64,000 nt of DNA, from positions 280,637 to 344,636 of the forward strand of contig NW_004451420.1 in assembly GCF_000321225.1 (NCBI RefSeq). Direction: 5' to 3'. Below, piece by piece: positions 1 through 12,138 of the stretch. The stretch comes from Odobenus rosmarus divergens. Taxonomy: Eukaryota > Chordata > Mammalia > Carnivora > Odobenidae. The notes beneath the pieces were generated by a model. That model searched no databases. It worked only from the letters and a program-made list of their open reading frames with translations, and was not told where the DNA came from. Every line of letters begins with the position of its first letter. The stretch's first letter is position 1. The position numbers were made by a program, and so were the translations under genes.

Positions 1-148
1 ACGTGTGCAAAACACCCCGAATCCCACAGAAAAGAGATCAAGCCAAGCCCACCAAGGCCTTGGTGAGCACACACACGTCTGAGTAGGGGTTCAGCGGCTT
101 ACCGGCAGGCCCGTCTACCGTGGAAACGCAGCCTGGAAGCATACTCAC

Positions 149-284
149 CTCTCCCTCTTGCACAGGGAGGCCTTGGGCACACGGTCCCCGGCGTGGCTGG
201 TGGACAAGTCCCGGGTTGGCGGGGAGGTGCTGGTTTTGGGTGGAGGCTGCTGCCGTGGTGCCGGGAATCCTTCCCCCACAACCG
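149..284 (-). CDS. PCNT: PCNT exon: C-terminal tail, last one in window
   Basis: Phase 1 to 2, 45 codons once the split Ala is counted. Acceptor TTGTTGTTCAG, donor AGAG|GTGAGT. Low-complexity basic Pro/Ser/Thr-rich tail containing PRQQPPPKTSTSPPTRDLST; human has ARQPQSPPRTRESPPTRDVP. It lacks a stop codon, so at least one more coding exon (human ...EYIHHLEVIQQRLGG) lies left of the window. Confidence 0.92.
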
Positions 285-1022
285 CTGAACAACAAAGGGA
301 TGAGGAAAAGAGACACGAATGCCTTTAGTAGGAAGGCCCCTCTACCAAAATTTAAAATTAATAAACTTTTAAGAGTCTGCATGGCAATTTCAAAACATTT
401 TTAAAATACCCAGTTTATAAAAATTATGTTTTAAAAAGCTCTAGAGGAAACCTGAGTTTTGATCACCTGTATTCTGCCCCTGCAGGGCTGACCTGACCCC
501 CGCATCCGTACGAGGGGGCTCTGGAGGAGGGAGAAGCAGAACCCTGAGACCACCAGGTGTGCCTGGTGTGGGAACAATCCTCCTAAAGGCCTGGAGGCCA
601 AAGTAACAACACGTGGGAACAGAGCTAATCGGTGGCCGGGGTCGCCCAGCTGCCGAGGGTCTGGCTGCCTCCCCTCCAGACGCCTGAAGCCCCGCAGGAC
701 TGGGGGCCGCGCCCCTCCAAGTGGGCAGTTCTCTGCGCACATTTACACGTGGGGCAGGGCCCCACGAAGACCCACGCTTAGGCAGAGCGCGGGTGGTGGA
801 GCTCCCAAAGGAGAGATGCAGCTGTGAAGCGGACCTTTCGGTAAGTGAGTTATTCATCTATATCTCTGGCACTTCTACATCGTCCCAACCGTTAACAGGT
901 CTTCTCTGCACTTCCCAACATTGAAACCACCTTCCCTCAGAAGCCACCTGGCCTCGCCAACAGCCCCGCTAGCTGAGTGTACGGGTTTCCTGTGTGCTTC
1001 ACGGGGCTCCCACAGGGCCCAC
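285..1022. other. PCNT intron, unique sequence
   Basis: No interspersed repeat recognised. Open frames at 441-857 (minus) lack acceptable flanking splice sites and do not resemble pericentrin. A/T-rich at 340-440, GC-rich at 470-830. Confidence 0.7.
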
Positions 1023-1099
1023 CTAGACGGGGCGCTCGGCCTGCCACCACGGCTCCTTTCCGATTTACCTCTTGCCACTTCTTAACCAAGAAACGTAAT
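1023..1099 (-). CDS. PCNT: PCNT exon: end of PACT domain
   Basis: Phase 2 to 1. Acceptor TTCTTTGTAG, donor CTAG|GTGGGC. The AG|A junction codon plus LRFLVKKWQEVNRKGAV completes the calmodulin-binding/PACT helix (human LRFLVKKWQEVDRKGAL). The remainder is a basic AGRAPRL tail. Confidence 0.96.
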
Positions 1100-2600
1100 C
1101 TACAAAGAAAACAAAGGACACAAAACATTGGAAACTAGAGCAAAACAGCTGTGTAAAGAGTGGTGAAACTGCAGACATGACCAATACCCGGGGTCAGACT
1201 CGGGTGGGCCCCCGTCTGCGGTGACCTTGGTGCCCGTGCCACCAGCACCTTCCCAGCCACGGCGCCGCCCTGACGCCCACCAACCCGGGGTCTCACAGAC
1301 CCCAGTTCAAAGTCTGCAACACCCACTCCCTATCGCCACTGAAGCCACTTGACGGCTCAGGGCAAAAGGAGCAAGACAGAGGGCCCTGCCCTCAGGTGTC
1401 CTTGGTCACATGGGGAGCAGGGGTGTCAGGGTGAGGAGCACCAGAGGTCAGTGCCCAGAGGTGCAGCACTGTAGGGCTCCCTGGCTCCTCCTGGGACGGC
1501 GCCTCTGTGGCTTGGCGTACGCCCTTCAGACACAGCCTTCCTGTCAGCAGCTCCTTCGAGGCACCTCTGTGAGGGCACGCCCTCCTGGAAGGCATGTTCT
1601 GACTCGTATCAAAACCGTAGCTGCTGAAACTGCTCCGCCCCTTGACAGGAAGGCTGAAGGCAGGCCCTGGGCCGGGTGCCCTGCCCCACATCGCATCTGC
1701 CAGGCTTCCTGGCACAGGGCGTTCTCTCCAAACATGCAGATTGGACGGATGGATGGACAGGTGGTGGGTGGGTGGTCTGTGGTCAGAACTCAGAGGCGAG
1801 GGGACGACGTGCCCTGAGGCTGAGGGCCGAGAGCAGGAGAGCGAAGAGGCCAGGCAGCCTCCCACCTCTGCTGGACCGGACGGGCCGGTGCTGGGTCTCT
1901 GCAGGGGCAGGGCCGGGAGAAGTCAGGGAAGACTTAGCCGACGGGTGGGGTCTGAGGAAGGCACCTCGCAGGCATCACACAGCAGACACAGCGCTAACAA
2001 TTCTTAGTGGGACAAACATTTGTGGAGATTCAGCAAATCTTAAAATTATAACATAAAATGGATTTTCATCAGTTAATTCTGAACAGGTCAAAATTCCAGA
2101 GACTCACATACCTGCCCCCAAAACAACACCCCGTGTCAACAACGCCTAGGACACTGAGTGGTGCCTGGGGCTAGCGGGACCTCCACGCCCTGCCCTCCTC
2201 CAGGGAGAGGGCTTGCGGCCAGGATGAGAATACCACACGCGGCCACCGCCCCGCGTGGGTGACATGCCCCGGTGGGCCTGGCCCCTTTCATGGAGCGCAC
2301 ATTTCACTAAAATACAGGGAACTGGAATGTGAAGCCGTGAAATGCAGTTTCAAACTCTGTCAGACATGCCTATCATTAAAAGGAATCCCGGCACGAGGCC
2401 CATCGAGGGGCAAGGTATTGTTTTGTGATAAGCAGGCATCCCTCAACCTTAGTTTCAGAAGCTGGGTGACAGTTCTGCGCAACATGGTCTCTTGAAGGCA
2501 AGCGTTGCTCAGAAGGGAGCGCCATCGTAGAGGGAGACAGACCCAAATACCCAGCATGCCTCCCACTCACGAAGATGCGGCGGCAGGGACCTCAGCGTAC
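1100..2600. other. PCNT intron, mostly unique, GC-rich
   Basis: Contains a short degenerate GGAT/GGTG tract at about 1741-1775. No other repeat or exon-like segment recognised. Confidence 0.65.
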
Positions 2601-2833
2601 CTTAATATCGCGATCACCACCCTGACGGCAGTCCGAAACTTCGTAAAAGGGCGAGATGTGGTAATTTTCTTATCTGCTTTGGAAGGAAATACTCCCAAAT
2701 GGGCGATCATGGAGAGTGTTTCTTGTTCAGAGTCCTGGAATCCACCAATCAATAGTAAAAGATACTTCTTTTGATAAATCAGAGCTTTTCTGAAGCTTTC
2801 TGCTCTCAAATAATGCAAGTACAATTTCTCCAT
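2601..2833 (-). CDS. PCNT: PCNT exon: PACT domain
   Basis: Phase 0 to 2, 77 complete codons. Acceptor with a long T tract (TTTTTCTTTCAG), donor TTAAG|GTACGC. It encodes MEKLYLHYLRAESFRKALIY, QKKYLLLLIGGFQDSEQETL, SMIAHLGVFPSKADKKITTS and RPFTKFRTAVRVVIAIL, nearly identical to human. This is the core of the pericentrin-AKAP450 centrosomal targeting (PACT) domain, which docks the protein to the centriole wall. The C-terminal helix FRTAVRVVIAILRLRFLV continues across the next junction and overlaps the known calmodulin-binding segment. Confidence 0.98.
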
Positions 2834-2925
2834 CTGAAAGAAAAAAAAAGTTAAACAATCCTGGAACAAAGACATCTTGCCGACAGATGCATAGCACGTT
2901 CGCACCACTGGGCTTTAAGGAGAAC

Positions 2926-3018
2926 GGGCGCCTGCGACTCTGGATTTCAGGGTCGCGAGTTCAAGCCCCACATGGGCTGTAGAGAGGACTTAAATAAATA
3001 AATAAATCTTTAAAAAAA
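2926..3018 (+). repeat. CAN SINE, short tRNA-Lys type
   Basis: Head 'gggcgcctg' lacks much of the tRNA part, then 'gttcaagccccacatggg' and a terminal (AAAT)n-TCTTTAAAAAA tail. Confidence 0.75.
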
Positions 3019-3389
3019 TTAAACTAAAAAAATGCAGACCGTTTCTCCGTTCAGCAGACTGTTCATAGCAGTAAGCCCTGTGTGACCTCTGTCACCAGGG
3101 ACAGACTCGCTGGGCAGACTGGACAAAAGGCAGACCAGACACGCTTTCCAGGCATACCCTTATACCCTAATATTCTAACACGCATTTTCCCGCACCCCAG
3201 AGGCCAACACGATGACCAGTGAATCCCCAGTCTGGGGTGTTTTCAGGCTGTGGAGACGGTTACCTAATATGACTCCAAGCCTGACACCCCTAACTTGTGA
3301 GCACAGACACAAAACACCTGTACGGAATGACAGTGGGTTTCAGATGGAAGTGTATTCACTTTACTGCTCTTATCTGAGACGGCTCGACG

Positions 3390-3727
3390 TCTCCCTACTG
3401 CTGACAGACACACAGCGGATACACGTGTTGGCAACTATGCTCAGGCAAAGGAGAACCCCACCAGCACGAGAATGCTTTTGCAGCTACAATGAACAGACTA
3501 GGGTTCTTAGAAGGACCGACTGTTACACCTTTGTCAGCCTCATGGAACGCACACCACCAAGCGTGAACCCTGACGTAGCCTGTGGACTCTGGGTGACAAC
3601 CACCTGTCAGTGCAGGCTCACTCAGGTGTGGGCTGTCAACACTGGGGGAACAAGGAATATATGGGAACTCTCTGTACCTTCCCTTCAATTCTGCTGTGAA
3701 CCTTAAGCTGCTCTAGAAATACAAAGT
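3390..3727 (+). repeat. Old L1 3' UTR fragment
   Basis: Carries the familiar L1M 3'-end text (ctctgtaccttcc, aattctgctgtgaacctta, gctctagaaata). It resumes after the SINE at 3888-3905. The duplicated 'tagaaatayaaagt' on either side is the SINE target-site duplication. Confidence 0.6.
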
Positions 3728-3729
3728 GC

Positions 3730-3887
3730 TTTTTTTTTTTTAAGAAAGTGTGAGTGAGCGTGCAGGGGGAGAGGCAGAGAGAATCCCAAGCAAACTGCCT
3801 GCTGAGCACAGAGCCTAACATGGGGCTCAATCCCCAGGACCCTGAGGTCATGACCTGAGCCGCAATCAAGAGCCAGCCGGGCACCCC
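3730..3887 (-). repeat. CAN SINE, inverted
   Basis: Starts with T12 (the A tail reversed) and ends with 'gggcacccc', the reversed SINE head. Core 'cctgaggtcatgacctgag' is present. Flanked by an imperfect 14-bp duplication. Confidence 0.85.
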
Positions 3888-3976
3888 TAGAAATATAAAG
3901 TCTTGAAAACAGATAAAGGGCACCAAAAGTGGATGACACTGTGCGCACCCCGTGCGGGCCCCAGGCCTGGCCTTAC

Positions 3977-4096
3977 GTGCACGCTGCAGGTGTTTCCCTC
4001 CTCGCGTGTGGCCGGTGCGGGCAGTGCTGGGTCTGGCTGTCCCACTGAGCTCTGTGAGACCGCCCCGTGTTGCTTCCACGCAGACTTGTCCGGCCT
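3977..4096 (-). CDS. PCNT: PCNT exon linking coiled coil to PACT (40 codons)
   Basis: Phase 0 to 0. Acceptor TTTGTTACAG, donor CAC|GTAAGG. It encodes RPDKSAWKQHGAVSQSSVGQ and PDPALPAPATREEGNTCSVH, parallel to human RSERSAWKPDETAPQSSLRRPDPGRLPPA-SEEA in shorter pieces: SERSAWK, PQSSLRRPDP. A flexible linker before PACT, isolated between a 5.8-kb and a 1.1-kb intron. Confidence 0.93.
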
Positions 4097-5106
4097 CTGT
4101 AACAAACCACAGACAACATCGTTTACACAGTTGCTCCAACAGAGGAACATCTTGAGAAAAACGGCCAAGGGCGGAGTCGCCACCCCTACCCCAGGGTCAC
4201 GTTTACACAGCTCGTTTCTTCCTCGGCTGCTCCCCCAGGACGTGGGAGGGGGCTGGGGCACGTCTCCCAAATGCCACAACATGGGCGATCCTGGGTCCGT
4301 CTTTGGCATCTTTTCAGATGCCCCGGCTGTTACGTTGGTATTATCAATCAGATAATTAATATTCACGGGTGGTTACTGCATACCAATTACTGAAGTATGA
4401 TTGCACAAAAGGTACGTTTTTATTAAAAACAAACCCCAAATATTTGTGAAAGAACACTGAATTCAAAGCATTAAGCCTGTTGAACACCCGCACAGTCTCT
4501 GGTCCTAGAAAGGCTAATAACTCCTGACAGGTCTGAGTCCCTGGTTCTATGGAAGCACCAACAAATCACATGCTTGGAAACCTCAGCAAGAGCCCCACAT
4601 GGGTGCCGTGGACGCTGAGGGGCTGTCATGACCAGGCGGCACATCCAAACGTATGCAGCGTGGCCTGGATACCATGGTGTGTGGAGAGCGCCCAGAGCTC
4701 CTCCAGTGGGGACCCATTTACAGAGGAGAAGGATCCCACAGTGAGGACAGCAAAGGGGCTGCCCATACCGGATGACCAGAGGGAGCTCCAAGCACTTTGG
4801 CCACGTGCACGGCGACCTCGTTCCTGCAGTGTGGAACAGGAATCAAAAGCAACCTGTCTGCACCAGCCCCCAGCTCCAGGGCACAGCAGAGAGGAGGGGC
4901 CTGTGACTGAGGTGACCCTGTGGAAGGGCTCTCACAGGACCCCTGGTGAAGAAGAGGGAAAAGACTAGATGTTTGTTTTCCTGGTCCTAAAACACAGCCT
5001 GGTCATTTGTGGAAAGAAGTTCTCTAGGAATCAAAATCACCTTGGTTTCACCATGTTCTACCAGCTCACTCCCAGCCTGTGATTTACTCATTAAAAATAT
5101 TTTTCA

Positions 5107-5291
5107 GGGGCGCCTGGGGGGCTCAGTCAGTGAAGAGTCTGCCTTCAACTCAGGTCGTGATCTCATCAGGGTCCCGGGACTGAGTCCCACCTCAGGCTCC
5201 CTGCTCAGTGTGGAGTCTGCTTCTCCCTCTGCTTCTGCCCTTCCCCCCCCATTTGTGCTCACTCTCTCAAATAAATAAAATCTTTAAAAAC
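5107..5291 (+). repeat. CAN SINE
   Basis: Head 'ggggcgcctggggggctcag', core with 'tcaggtcgtgatctca', tail AAATAAATAAAATCTTTAAAAA. Directly abuts the L1 that follows. Confidence 0.9.
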
Positions 5292-5299
5292 AAATATTT

Positions 5300-6366
5300 A
5301 TTTCCTACAATGAAAGCAAAAATTAACAAGTAGGACTACGTCAAACTAAAAAACTTTTATACAGTAAACCATCAACAAATAATACATTCAATAGAGAGTG
5401 AACATCCAAAATATATTTAAAAACTCATACACAGCTCAATATAAAAAAGCGATCCAATGAGCAGAAAACCTGGACATTTTTCCAAAAAATACATACAAAT
5501 GGCAAAAAGACACCTGAAAAAATGCTCAGCATCACTCGGCATCAGGGAAATGCAAATCAAAACCTCAATGAGATACGACCTCACACCAGTCAGAATGGCT
5601 AAAATGAACAAGTCAGGAAACGACAGATGTTGGCGGGGATGCAGAGAAAGGGGAACCCTCCTACACTGTTGGTGGGAACGCAAGCTGGTGCAACCACTCT
5701 GGAAAACAGTATGGAGGGTCCTCAAACAGCTGAAAATAGAGCTACCATACGATCCAGCAATTGCACTACTGGGTATTTACCCCAAAGAAAACTGAAATAC
5801 AGATTCAAAGGGATACATGCACCCTGATGTTTATAGCAGCAATGTCCACAATAGCCAAACTGTGGGAAGAGCCCAGATGTCCATCGACAGATGAATGGAT
5901 AAAGAAGATGTGGTATATATATACAATGGGATATTAGTCATTAAATTAGAATGAAATCTTGCCATTTCTGAAAACATGGATGGACCTCGAGGGTATTATA
6001 CTAAGTGAAAGAAGTCAGACAGAAACAGACCAACATCATGTCATTTCCCTTATATGCGGAATCTAAAAAACCAAACAAACGAACAAAACAAACTCACAGA
6101 AACACAGAACAAACTGGCTGGTGGTCAGAGCGGGGGAGGGCTGGGGGGCAGACAAAATAGACCAAGGGGATGAAGACGTGCCAACACCCAGTCATCAGGA
6201 TGCCACCGCAGAAGGGGAGTCAGGAAACCGTGACAACTCTGTGTGGTGACAGGAACTAGACTCACGGTGGCCACGGTTTCGGGATGGATGCAAGTGTCGA
6301 ATCACCACGTTGCACACCTGAAACCAGTATAGTATTGCGTGTCAGTTAATCTTCAATAAAATAATC
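5300..6366 (+). repeat. L1 3' end (ORF2 C-terminal part and 3' UTR)
   Basis: Typical mammalian L1 3' text: 'gggaaatgcaaatcaaaacc', 'tcagaatggctaaaatgaac', 'ggaaaacagtatggaggg'. It ends with 'cttcaataaaata'. ORF2 is broken by many stops. Orientation is antisense to PCNT. Confidence 0.9.
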
Positions 6367-6639
6367 TATTTCCTGATTTCCTTGTTAACTTTCACAGAAA
6401 GGATAAAAGTGTTGTAATGGTGGCTGGGCTTTAGTCCCACAGGCACAGTAAGATGCCTTCAACAAGGGGCCTCCAAACGCTTCCGACAAGTCCCAGAGAA
6501 GCAGACAGGACTGTGAATGGCACTAACGGCAGCTTTCAACAAGGCTAAAACGTGGAGCCATTATAACTTCTCACATCAAGGAATGCAAGTCCTGGGTCTG
6601 CTTGGTGGTTGGACACTACTTTCCAAGTACAGAGGTTCC

Positions 6640-8859
6640 TTTACCTTACCTACCAACAGAGCTTCAAAACAGACAAAGCAAAGCTGGACGGGGCGTGAAG
6701 ACAAATTCGCTATTCTACTTAGAGATGTCAACATCCCCCCTCACGGTGACCGAGGACAAGGAGGAAGCAGCTCAAAGCTACAGGAGATCTGAACGACCTT
6801 CTGGGACCCTCCACCAACACCAAGAACACCAAGTCCATTACTAAAAACCTTTCCCAAAAGACCCAGGTGGTTTCACTGGTGAATTTTAATAAATATTTAA
6901 GGAAAAAATAAATACTAGCTCTAGGAAACCTCTTCCAGAAATTAAGAAGAGGAAAGAACATGTCCCAACTCATTTTATGAGGCCAAAACTAGACAATACA
7001 AAAAAACCCTCCAGATTAACATTCTTCATGAACCCAGAGGCAAAAATGCTCAACAAAATACGGGCATATTGAATCCAACAATACGTAAAAATGGTAAGAC
7101 ATCATGACTGCCTGGGGCTTTCCCTGGCACACAACAGAGTCCACAACCAAAAATCAACCTAATACACCATGTTAGCTGAGTAAACAAGAAAAAACGCATC
7201 ACCTTATCAACAGGTGAAGAAAAATCATAACAAATTTAAACATCCATTCATGATAGAAAGTCTTCGCAAACTAAGACTGGGAAGGGAACCTCAGCCCCAG
7301 GGCTTTTGCACGAGCACCTGACAGAGGGAAGCTCTGGCCCTAGGACTGGGAATCTGGCCCGCCCAACCGCGTCCAGGAAGTCCAGCCTGTGCAAGAAGCA
7401 AGGAACGGAAATCAAAGGTATTCACATTGGAAAGAAAAGAAAACCCTATTCACAGATGATTATTAACTGTCTCTGTAGAAAATCCCACAGAAGGGCTCAT
7501 CGGGTTAAAAAGCAAGGTTAGAAAGGGTCACAGCACAAGGTGAACCTGTGAACATGGACTGTGTTTCCACACACGAGCCATGAACAACTGGAGAACAAAA
7601 GGTTTGAAAAGTGCCTTTTCCAACAGCTCCCTGAAAAATGAAATGTTTAGGTATCAACCTAACATGTTTTTAGGATCTGAACGTTGATAGCTACAACACA
7701 TTTAAGAGACAGAAACACATGAAAGGACATGCAAGTTCCCAGATGGGAAGGTTCGATGCAGCTAAATTCAAACCTAGTTACAGTTTCGTAGCCCAAATGT
7801 CAATCCTTGCCTGAAACCTTTATGATAGCCTCACTGAAATGGAATCCACATACCATAAAATTTATCCTCTGAAAATGTACAATTCAACGGGTTTTGAATA
7901 TATTCACAGAATGCAATGACCACCGCTCTGTAATTCGTGTTTTCGTCACCCCCAAACCCCCTCCAGCCCCGCCCCTCCCCACCACACCCCCAGCCCCAGG
8001 CAACCACTAATTTGTTTTCTGCCTCAATGGTTCTGTGGCTCTGGGCACCCCACGTAAACAGGGTCCTACAAGGAGGGGACAGAGGCTCATCCACACCGCA
8101 GCACTTGGCAGTCTTTTACTTCTTTACTGCCAAATAAGCCCATTTACGGATATACACTATTTTATTTACCCATTCATTAATTAAGGGACATTTGGGTTAT
8201 TTCCACTTTCAGGCTACAATGAGTAACGGGGGCAGGAAAGTTTTATGTGGAACTGTTGGTAAGAATGGCCAGACCATTTTCCAAACCAGTCAGACCTTGT
8301 ACGGCTCCTGGTTCCTCCCACATCCCAACCAGCCAACCAGCAAGATTCTAAAGTTTATGTTCAAAGACAGAGGAACTAGAATGGCCAGATAATGTGAAGG
8401 CAGAACAAAACTGGAGCATCCCCACTCCCTGACACGAAGCTGTGATTTCACCCATGCCGCCTGGTCAGCAGAGCAGAACGGAGAATCCGGACATACGAGC
8501 ATGTTGTGGAATGACTTCTGACATCGGCACAAAGCGATCTTCCAACGCGTGCCAGAAAAACGGTATCAATGGGCATACGAATAAACCTCAACCTAACCCT
8601 CAGACCGAAAAAAAAAATTACCTCAAAATGGATCACAGACCTAAATGTAAAAAGTAAAACTACAAAACTCTTAGCACAATCCACACACAAAAAATTTATT
8701 AAAATGAGAAAATCCTGTTGTGCAAAGGCTACCATCTCCACAGAGGGGGCTCTGCACAGACCGGGAGGAGAGATTTTCACATCATGGATCTGACCGCGCA
8801 GTTGCAGAACATAACAGTACCAGAAAACAAACAATGCAACTTAAAAGTGGGCAAGGGCT
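6640..8859 (+). repeat. Degraded L1 ORF2 segments
   Basis: Pieces such as 'aaaatgctcaacaaaatac' (about 7047), 'aaatgtttaggtatcaacc' (about 7640) and 'aaaatggatcacagacctaa' (about 8625) follow L1 ORF2 order. Continues past the SINE at 8860-9036 as 'acacttcactgaagaagata'. The middle (7835-8250) is uncertain. Confidence 0.6.
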
Positions 8860-9036
8860 AGGCGCCTGGGTGGCTCAGATGGTTAAGCGTCTGCCTTCAG
8901 CTCAAGTCATGATCCCAGGGTCCTGGGATCGAGTCCCGCATCGGGCTCCCTGCTCCTTGGGAGCCTGCTTCTCCCGCTGCCTCTCTCTCTCTCTGTCTCT
9001 CATGAATAAATAAATAAAATCCTTAAAAAAAAAAAA
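8860..9036 (+). repeat. CAN SINE with clear target-site duplication
   Basis: Full-length element with head 'ggcgcctgggtggctcag', a CT-rich microsatellite and a long A tail. The 17-bp sequence 'aaaagtgggcaagggct' occurs at 8843-8859 and again at 9037-9053, showing insertion into the older L1. Confidence 0.95.
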
Positions 9037-9941
9037 AAAAGTGGGCAAGGGCTTTAAAGGACACTTCACTGAAGAAGATACAGAGACCACTCGGCACCTG
9101 GCACCACGCTAGCGGAAAACGCAGGGCCAGCACCCAGCGGGCTGACGCAGCGACAGGACTCCCACGTTTTGCTGAAGGGGAAGTGAACGGGTGCAGCTGT
9201 TTGACACTCAGTGGGCTCGACATTCATGTCATGGGACCCCCTCCTCCCCAGGTATTCACCCCAGAGTAACTGCTTAGAAGCGCTAACTGTCATTGTCAAA
9301 CACCAGAGACAACCCAGAGACTCTGCTGAGGCACGTCTGGGCCTGGAACGCTGCTCGGCGATACGACGCCCAGGATGGATCTCAGGTCCTCCGAGAGGTG
9401 ACACACCGTGGGCTTCGGCCACACACCCAGGAACAGCACACTGCAGAAAGCAGCCAGGCTGGCGAGCACAGCGGCTGTGGGCTCTGTTAATACCAGCGGT
9501 CACGTGGGTCATGAAGAGTCTACCCACGCGGGAAACCTCAAATGACATCCTACCAACGAGGAGCAGATTTCACTGCACATAAATTAAAAAATAATTTAGA
9601 AAATTTTTCATGGTAAAAAAGGTAAAGCAAATCACAAACACAACAATCTCAGTATAAAAGAAAAAAAATTGGGCATTCCAGAAAAAAAGTCTATCAAACT
9701 ATGCAATCAGGAAAACTATGTCATTTTAATCAGGTCCAAACCAAACAGATTTCCTGTCCCAAGCAGGCACAGAACGTGACCTCATGGCAAGGTCATGTGT
9801 GTCGCGTGTGTGCTGGCGTGTGGGGCCAGTGCACACACGCGGCTGGAGTGCTAAGCCACTGTAGCATGCCCGGGAGCTCCACCCACAGCCCAGAGGGAGC
9901 CCCGCCCACGGCCCATAGCCTGCACAGAAGCGCGTACGTAC

Positions 9942-10115
9942 ACTCCACACGCCGCGCTTCAGCAGGTGCTGCTTCAGGGACTTCTCCAGCTGCGACACCG
10001 CCCGGCACAGGTCCGCCTTCTCCTGCGTCACCGTGCGCAGAGCTTTCGTCAGGGAGTCGTTGTCTTTCAGGAGGACGTCCACCAGCTGGGTCTGCAGCTC
10101 TGCTGTCATCTTTTT
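9942..10115 (-). CDS. PCNT: PCNT exon (ELQTQLVDVLLKDNDSLTKA)
   Basis: Phase 0 to 0, 58 codons. Acceptor CCTTGTCAAG, donor AGT|GTACGT. The coiled coil KKMTAELQTQLVDVLLKDND, SLTKALRTVTQEKADLCRAV and SQLEKSLKQHLLKRGVWS lies just upstream of the PACT region. A nearer GT (GTGTGG, 12 bp upstream) was rejected because its phase-0 product aligns less well with the human GCSPSRSE segment. Confidence 0.95.
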
Positions 10116-11168
10116 CTTGACAAGGAGAAAACAAAAATAAATGTATACAAATTTGTTTGTTAAAACGTATACATGTGCAGGGCCCGGGTGGCTCGGTCAG
10201 TGACGACGCATCTGCCTTCAGCTCAGGTCATGATCCCGGGGTCCTAGGATCGAGCCCCACATCGGGCTCCCTGCTCAGGGGGGAGTCTGCCGCTTCCCCT
10301 GCTCTCTGACAAATAAACAAAACCTTTGTTAAAAAAAAAAAAAAGATACACCTGTTATTTGTGTTTTTTACTGTTGGTTACTTTCAATAATTATAAATTT
10401 TACACACATTTGGAGCTCAGTGGGAGCTTGTGGGGCTGGGAAGAGCTGTCCATCTATGGGACAGAAAATAGGAAGTCATCAACTCACGTTTCCATTCCCC
10501 TGCGAGCAAGACCCTGCCCAGCCCTGGCGGCACTAACCAAGCCAGCCCGTTACAGAACACACCGCTCTGACGGCTCACAGCTCTGTGAGCAGCACTTGCA
10601 GGGAACAGAGACACCGCGTGCTCGTCCCTGAGGGGCCCAGCACACAAGTCCCTTAAACCAGTTCATCACCTCCATAATCGGAGCTCAGCATACAGCTGGC
10701 TCGGGACACCGACAGAGGGACGGCCTCCTTGGGACAGCACGCCCCACACGGACCTGTCACGCTCCTCCGGCGTGCGGTCCCCTCTCCTGCTGCCTACACA
10801 CATGCTGCTTTCACACTAAACAGTGTGATTTCACAACTGCCAGGGAACATCTACCAGGAACCTATGTCAGCAACCAGGACTTCTAAACACCTTCAGGCGC
10901 GGCTGACAGGGAGCTCAGAATTTGCCAGAAGGCCCTCGGGAGCTCACTTCTGGCTCAGGCTCTCAACCAGGTGTACACAGAGCAGGCTGGGTCAGCAGCA
11001 GCTCCCCCCCGCCCCGCCCCCGCGGCACCTGTCCTGAACACCACGGCCCAGCACCTGCTGGAGGGCGCACCGGGCGCTCGGCAAGGTCACGCCCAGGGCG
11101 GGTTGTCAGACGGGGGAGATGGCAGGGAAGGGTAAACAAGGAACCACGCAGGGTGCCCCACACCTCAC
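10116..11168. other. PCNT intron with one SINE
   Basis: CAN SINE at 10180-10344. The rest shows no recognised repeat or exon. Confidence 0.7.
10180..10344 (+). repeat. CAN SINE
   Basis: Diverged head 'gggcccgggtggctcgg', core 'tcaggtcatgatcccggg', tail ACAAATAAACAAAACC followed by A14. Confidence 0.88.
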
Positions 11169-11271
11169 CTGGGAGGAGCTGGGCGCGCTCAGGTCAGACT
11201 TGAGCTCCTCTAACGTGCGCAGTAAGGAGCTCACTGCTTTCTCATTCGACGATGTCCAATCACTAATTGTC
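11169..11271 (-). CDS. PCNT: PCNT exon (TISDWTSSNEKAVSSLLRTL)
   Basis: Phase 2 to 0, 34 complete codons. Acceptor TTATGTTCACAG, donor CAG|GTGAGG. TISDWTSSNEKAVSSLLRTL and EELKSDLSAPSSSQ match human TVNDWTSSNEKAVMSLLHTL almost residue for residue. Confidence 0.97.
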
Positions 11272-12138
11272 CTGTGAACATAAACAGACATTGAAAAGCT
11301 TGTGCAGATCCCAACGAACAGTTCTCCACGGCCACCGGGAACTCTGTGGGAGAAACGACAAATGGGGTCCAACGCAGCCCCCAGGAGGACGTGCTTATGA
11401 CTGCTTCCTCCAGCCATGCTCTGCCCACAAGAGGTGGGGGCTCAGAGCCGCTCCACCGACAGTGAGGGCCAGGACGTGATACAGCCCTCGCGCCAACAGT
11501 CCGTGAGGCCCAGAGACGTCAGCCGCTGACCAAAGACTCCGGAGGCTCTGAGCGCCGCTCTCCACTGGGGTCTGTGTCAGGTGTGAAGCACTGTCCGGAA
11601 GGAAGGTCTGCTGAGAGACGCTGCCACCCTACGAACTGAACCAGTTACAGACGGGAGAACGGTACTTGTGGAGCGTCGTGCAGACGGCAAAGGGCGAGTA
11701 TTAATTTTCCTGTTCACAGAAACCCTCCTGTCCGTCCCTTAACCACGGAGGTGCACCCTGGTTGTGTGAGTAGCGGTCTGGGGGCTGCCGGTAAGGCAGA
11801 CACCGTGTGGACGTGTTGCGCCACCCAGCCTTGGCGGGCCCAGGCAGGACCAGCCTGGCATCTGGCCCAGAACTCTGGGTGGTGAGCAATTGTAAAGGGG
11901 TACGAGGAGAAAAGATCTAAAAGAAACTTGGACTTTCCTCTCCTACTTAGAATGCAAAAAAATACAATTCTGTCAACATCTTTCAGGGGAGTGCTGCCCA
12001 GAAATTCAGCCAGCACGTGGGAAGAGACCGTCCACTGCACTACAACAGGGCCTGAAATCAGAGCCACGCCCCAAAGGCCCACGTGTTCCCTAACACACGG
12101 ACTCCAATGGTGGGGGTAGCCAGTCCTGAGGGGCTCAC
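11272..12138. other. PCNT intron, unique
   Basis: No repeat or exon-like segment recognised. Confidence 0.65.

Larger units (their letters stand above)
2834..3976. other. PCNT intron with L1M 3' end and two SINEs
   Basis: Holds a short CAN SINE (2926-3018), an old L1 3' UTR (about 3390-3727, resuming 3888-3905) and an inverted SINE inserted into it (3730-3887). The open frame at 3212-3706 (plus) runs through this old L1 and is not a gene. Confidence 0.7.
4097..9941. other. PCNT intron, 5.8 kb, L1/SINE-rich
   Basis: 4097-5106 shows no recognised repeat. Beyond that it is L1 and SINE material (5107-9090), with a stretch at 7835-8250 that resembles an older L1-type repeat not securely assigned. 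9090-9941 looks unique. No exon found. Confidence 0.65.

Noticed and set aside
441..857. 138-codon minus-strand open frame near the PCNT tail exons
   Set aside because: No match to the human C-terminus; the true exon (PPTRD motif) is at 149-284 and the phases close without it.
3212..3706. 164-codon plus-strand open frame
   Set aside because: Its second half is old L1 3' UTR; no protein family resemblance.
9930..9956. Alternative donor GTGTGG for the exon 9942-10115
   Set aside because: GTACGT 12 bp downstream is a better donor and gives a product aligning with the human linker length.
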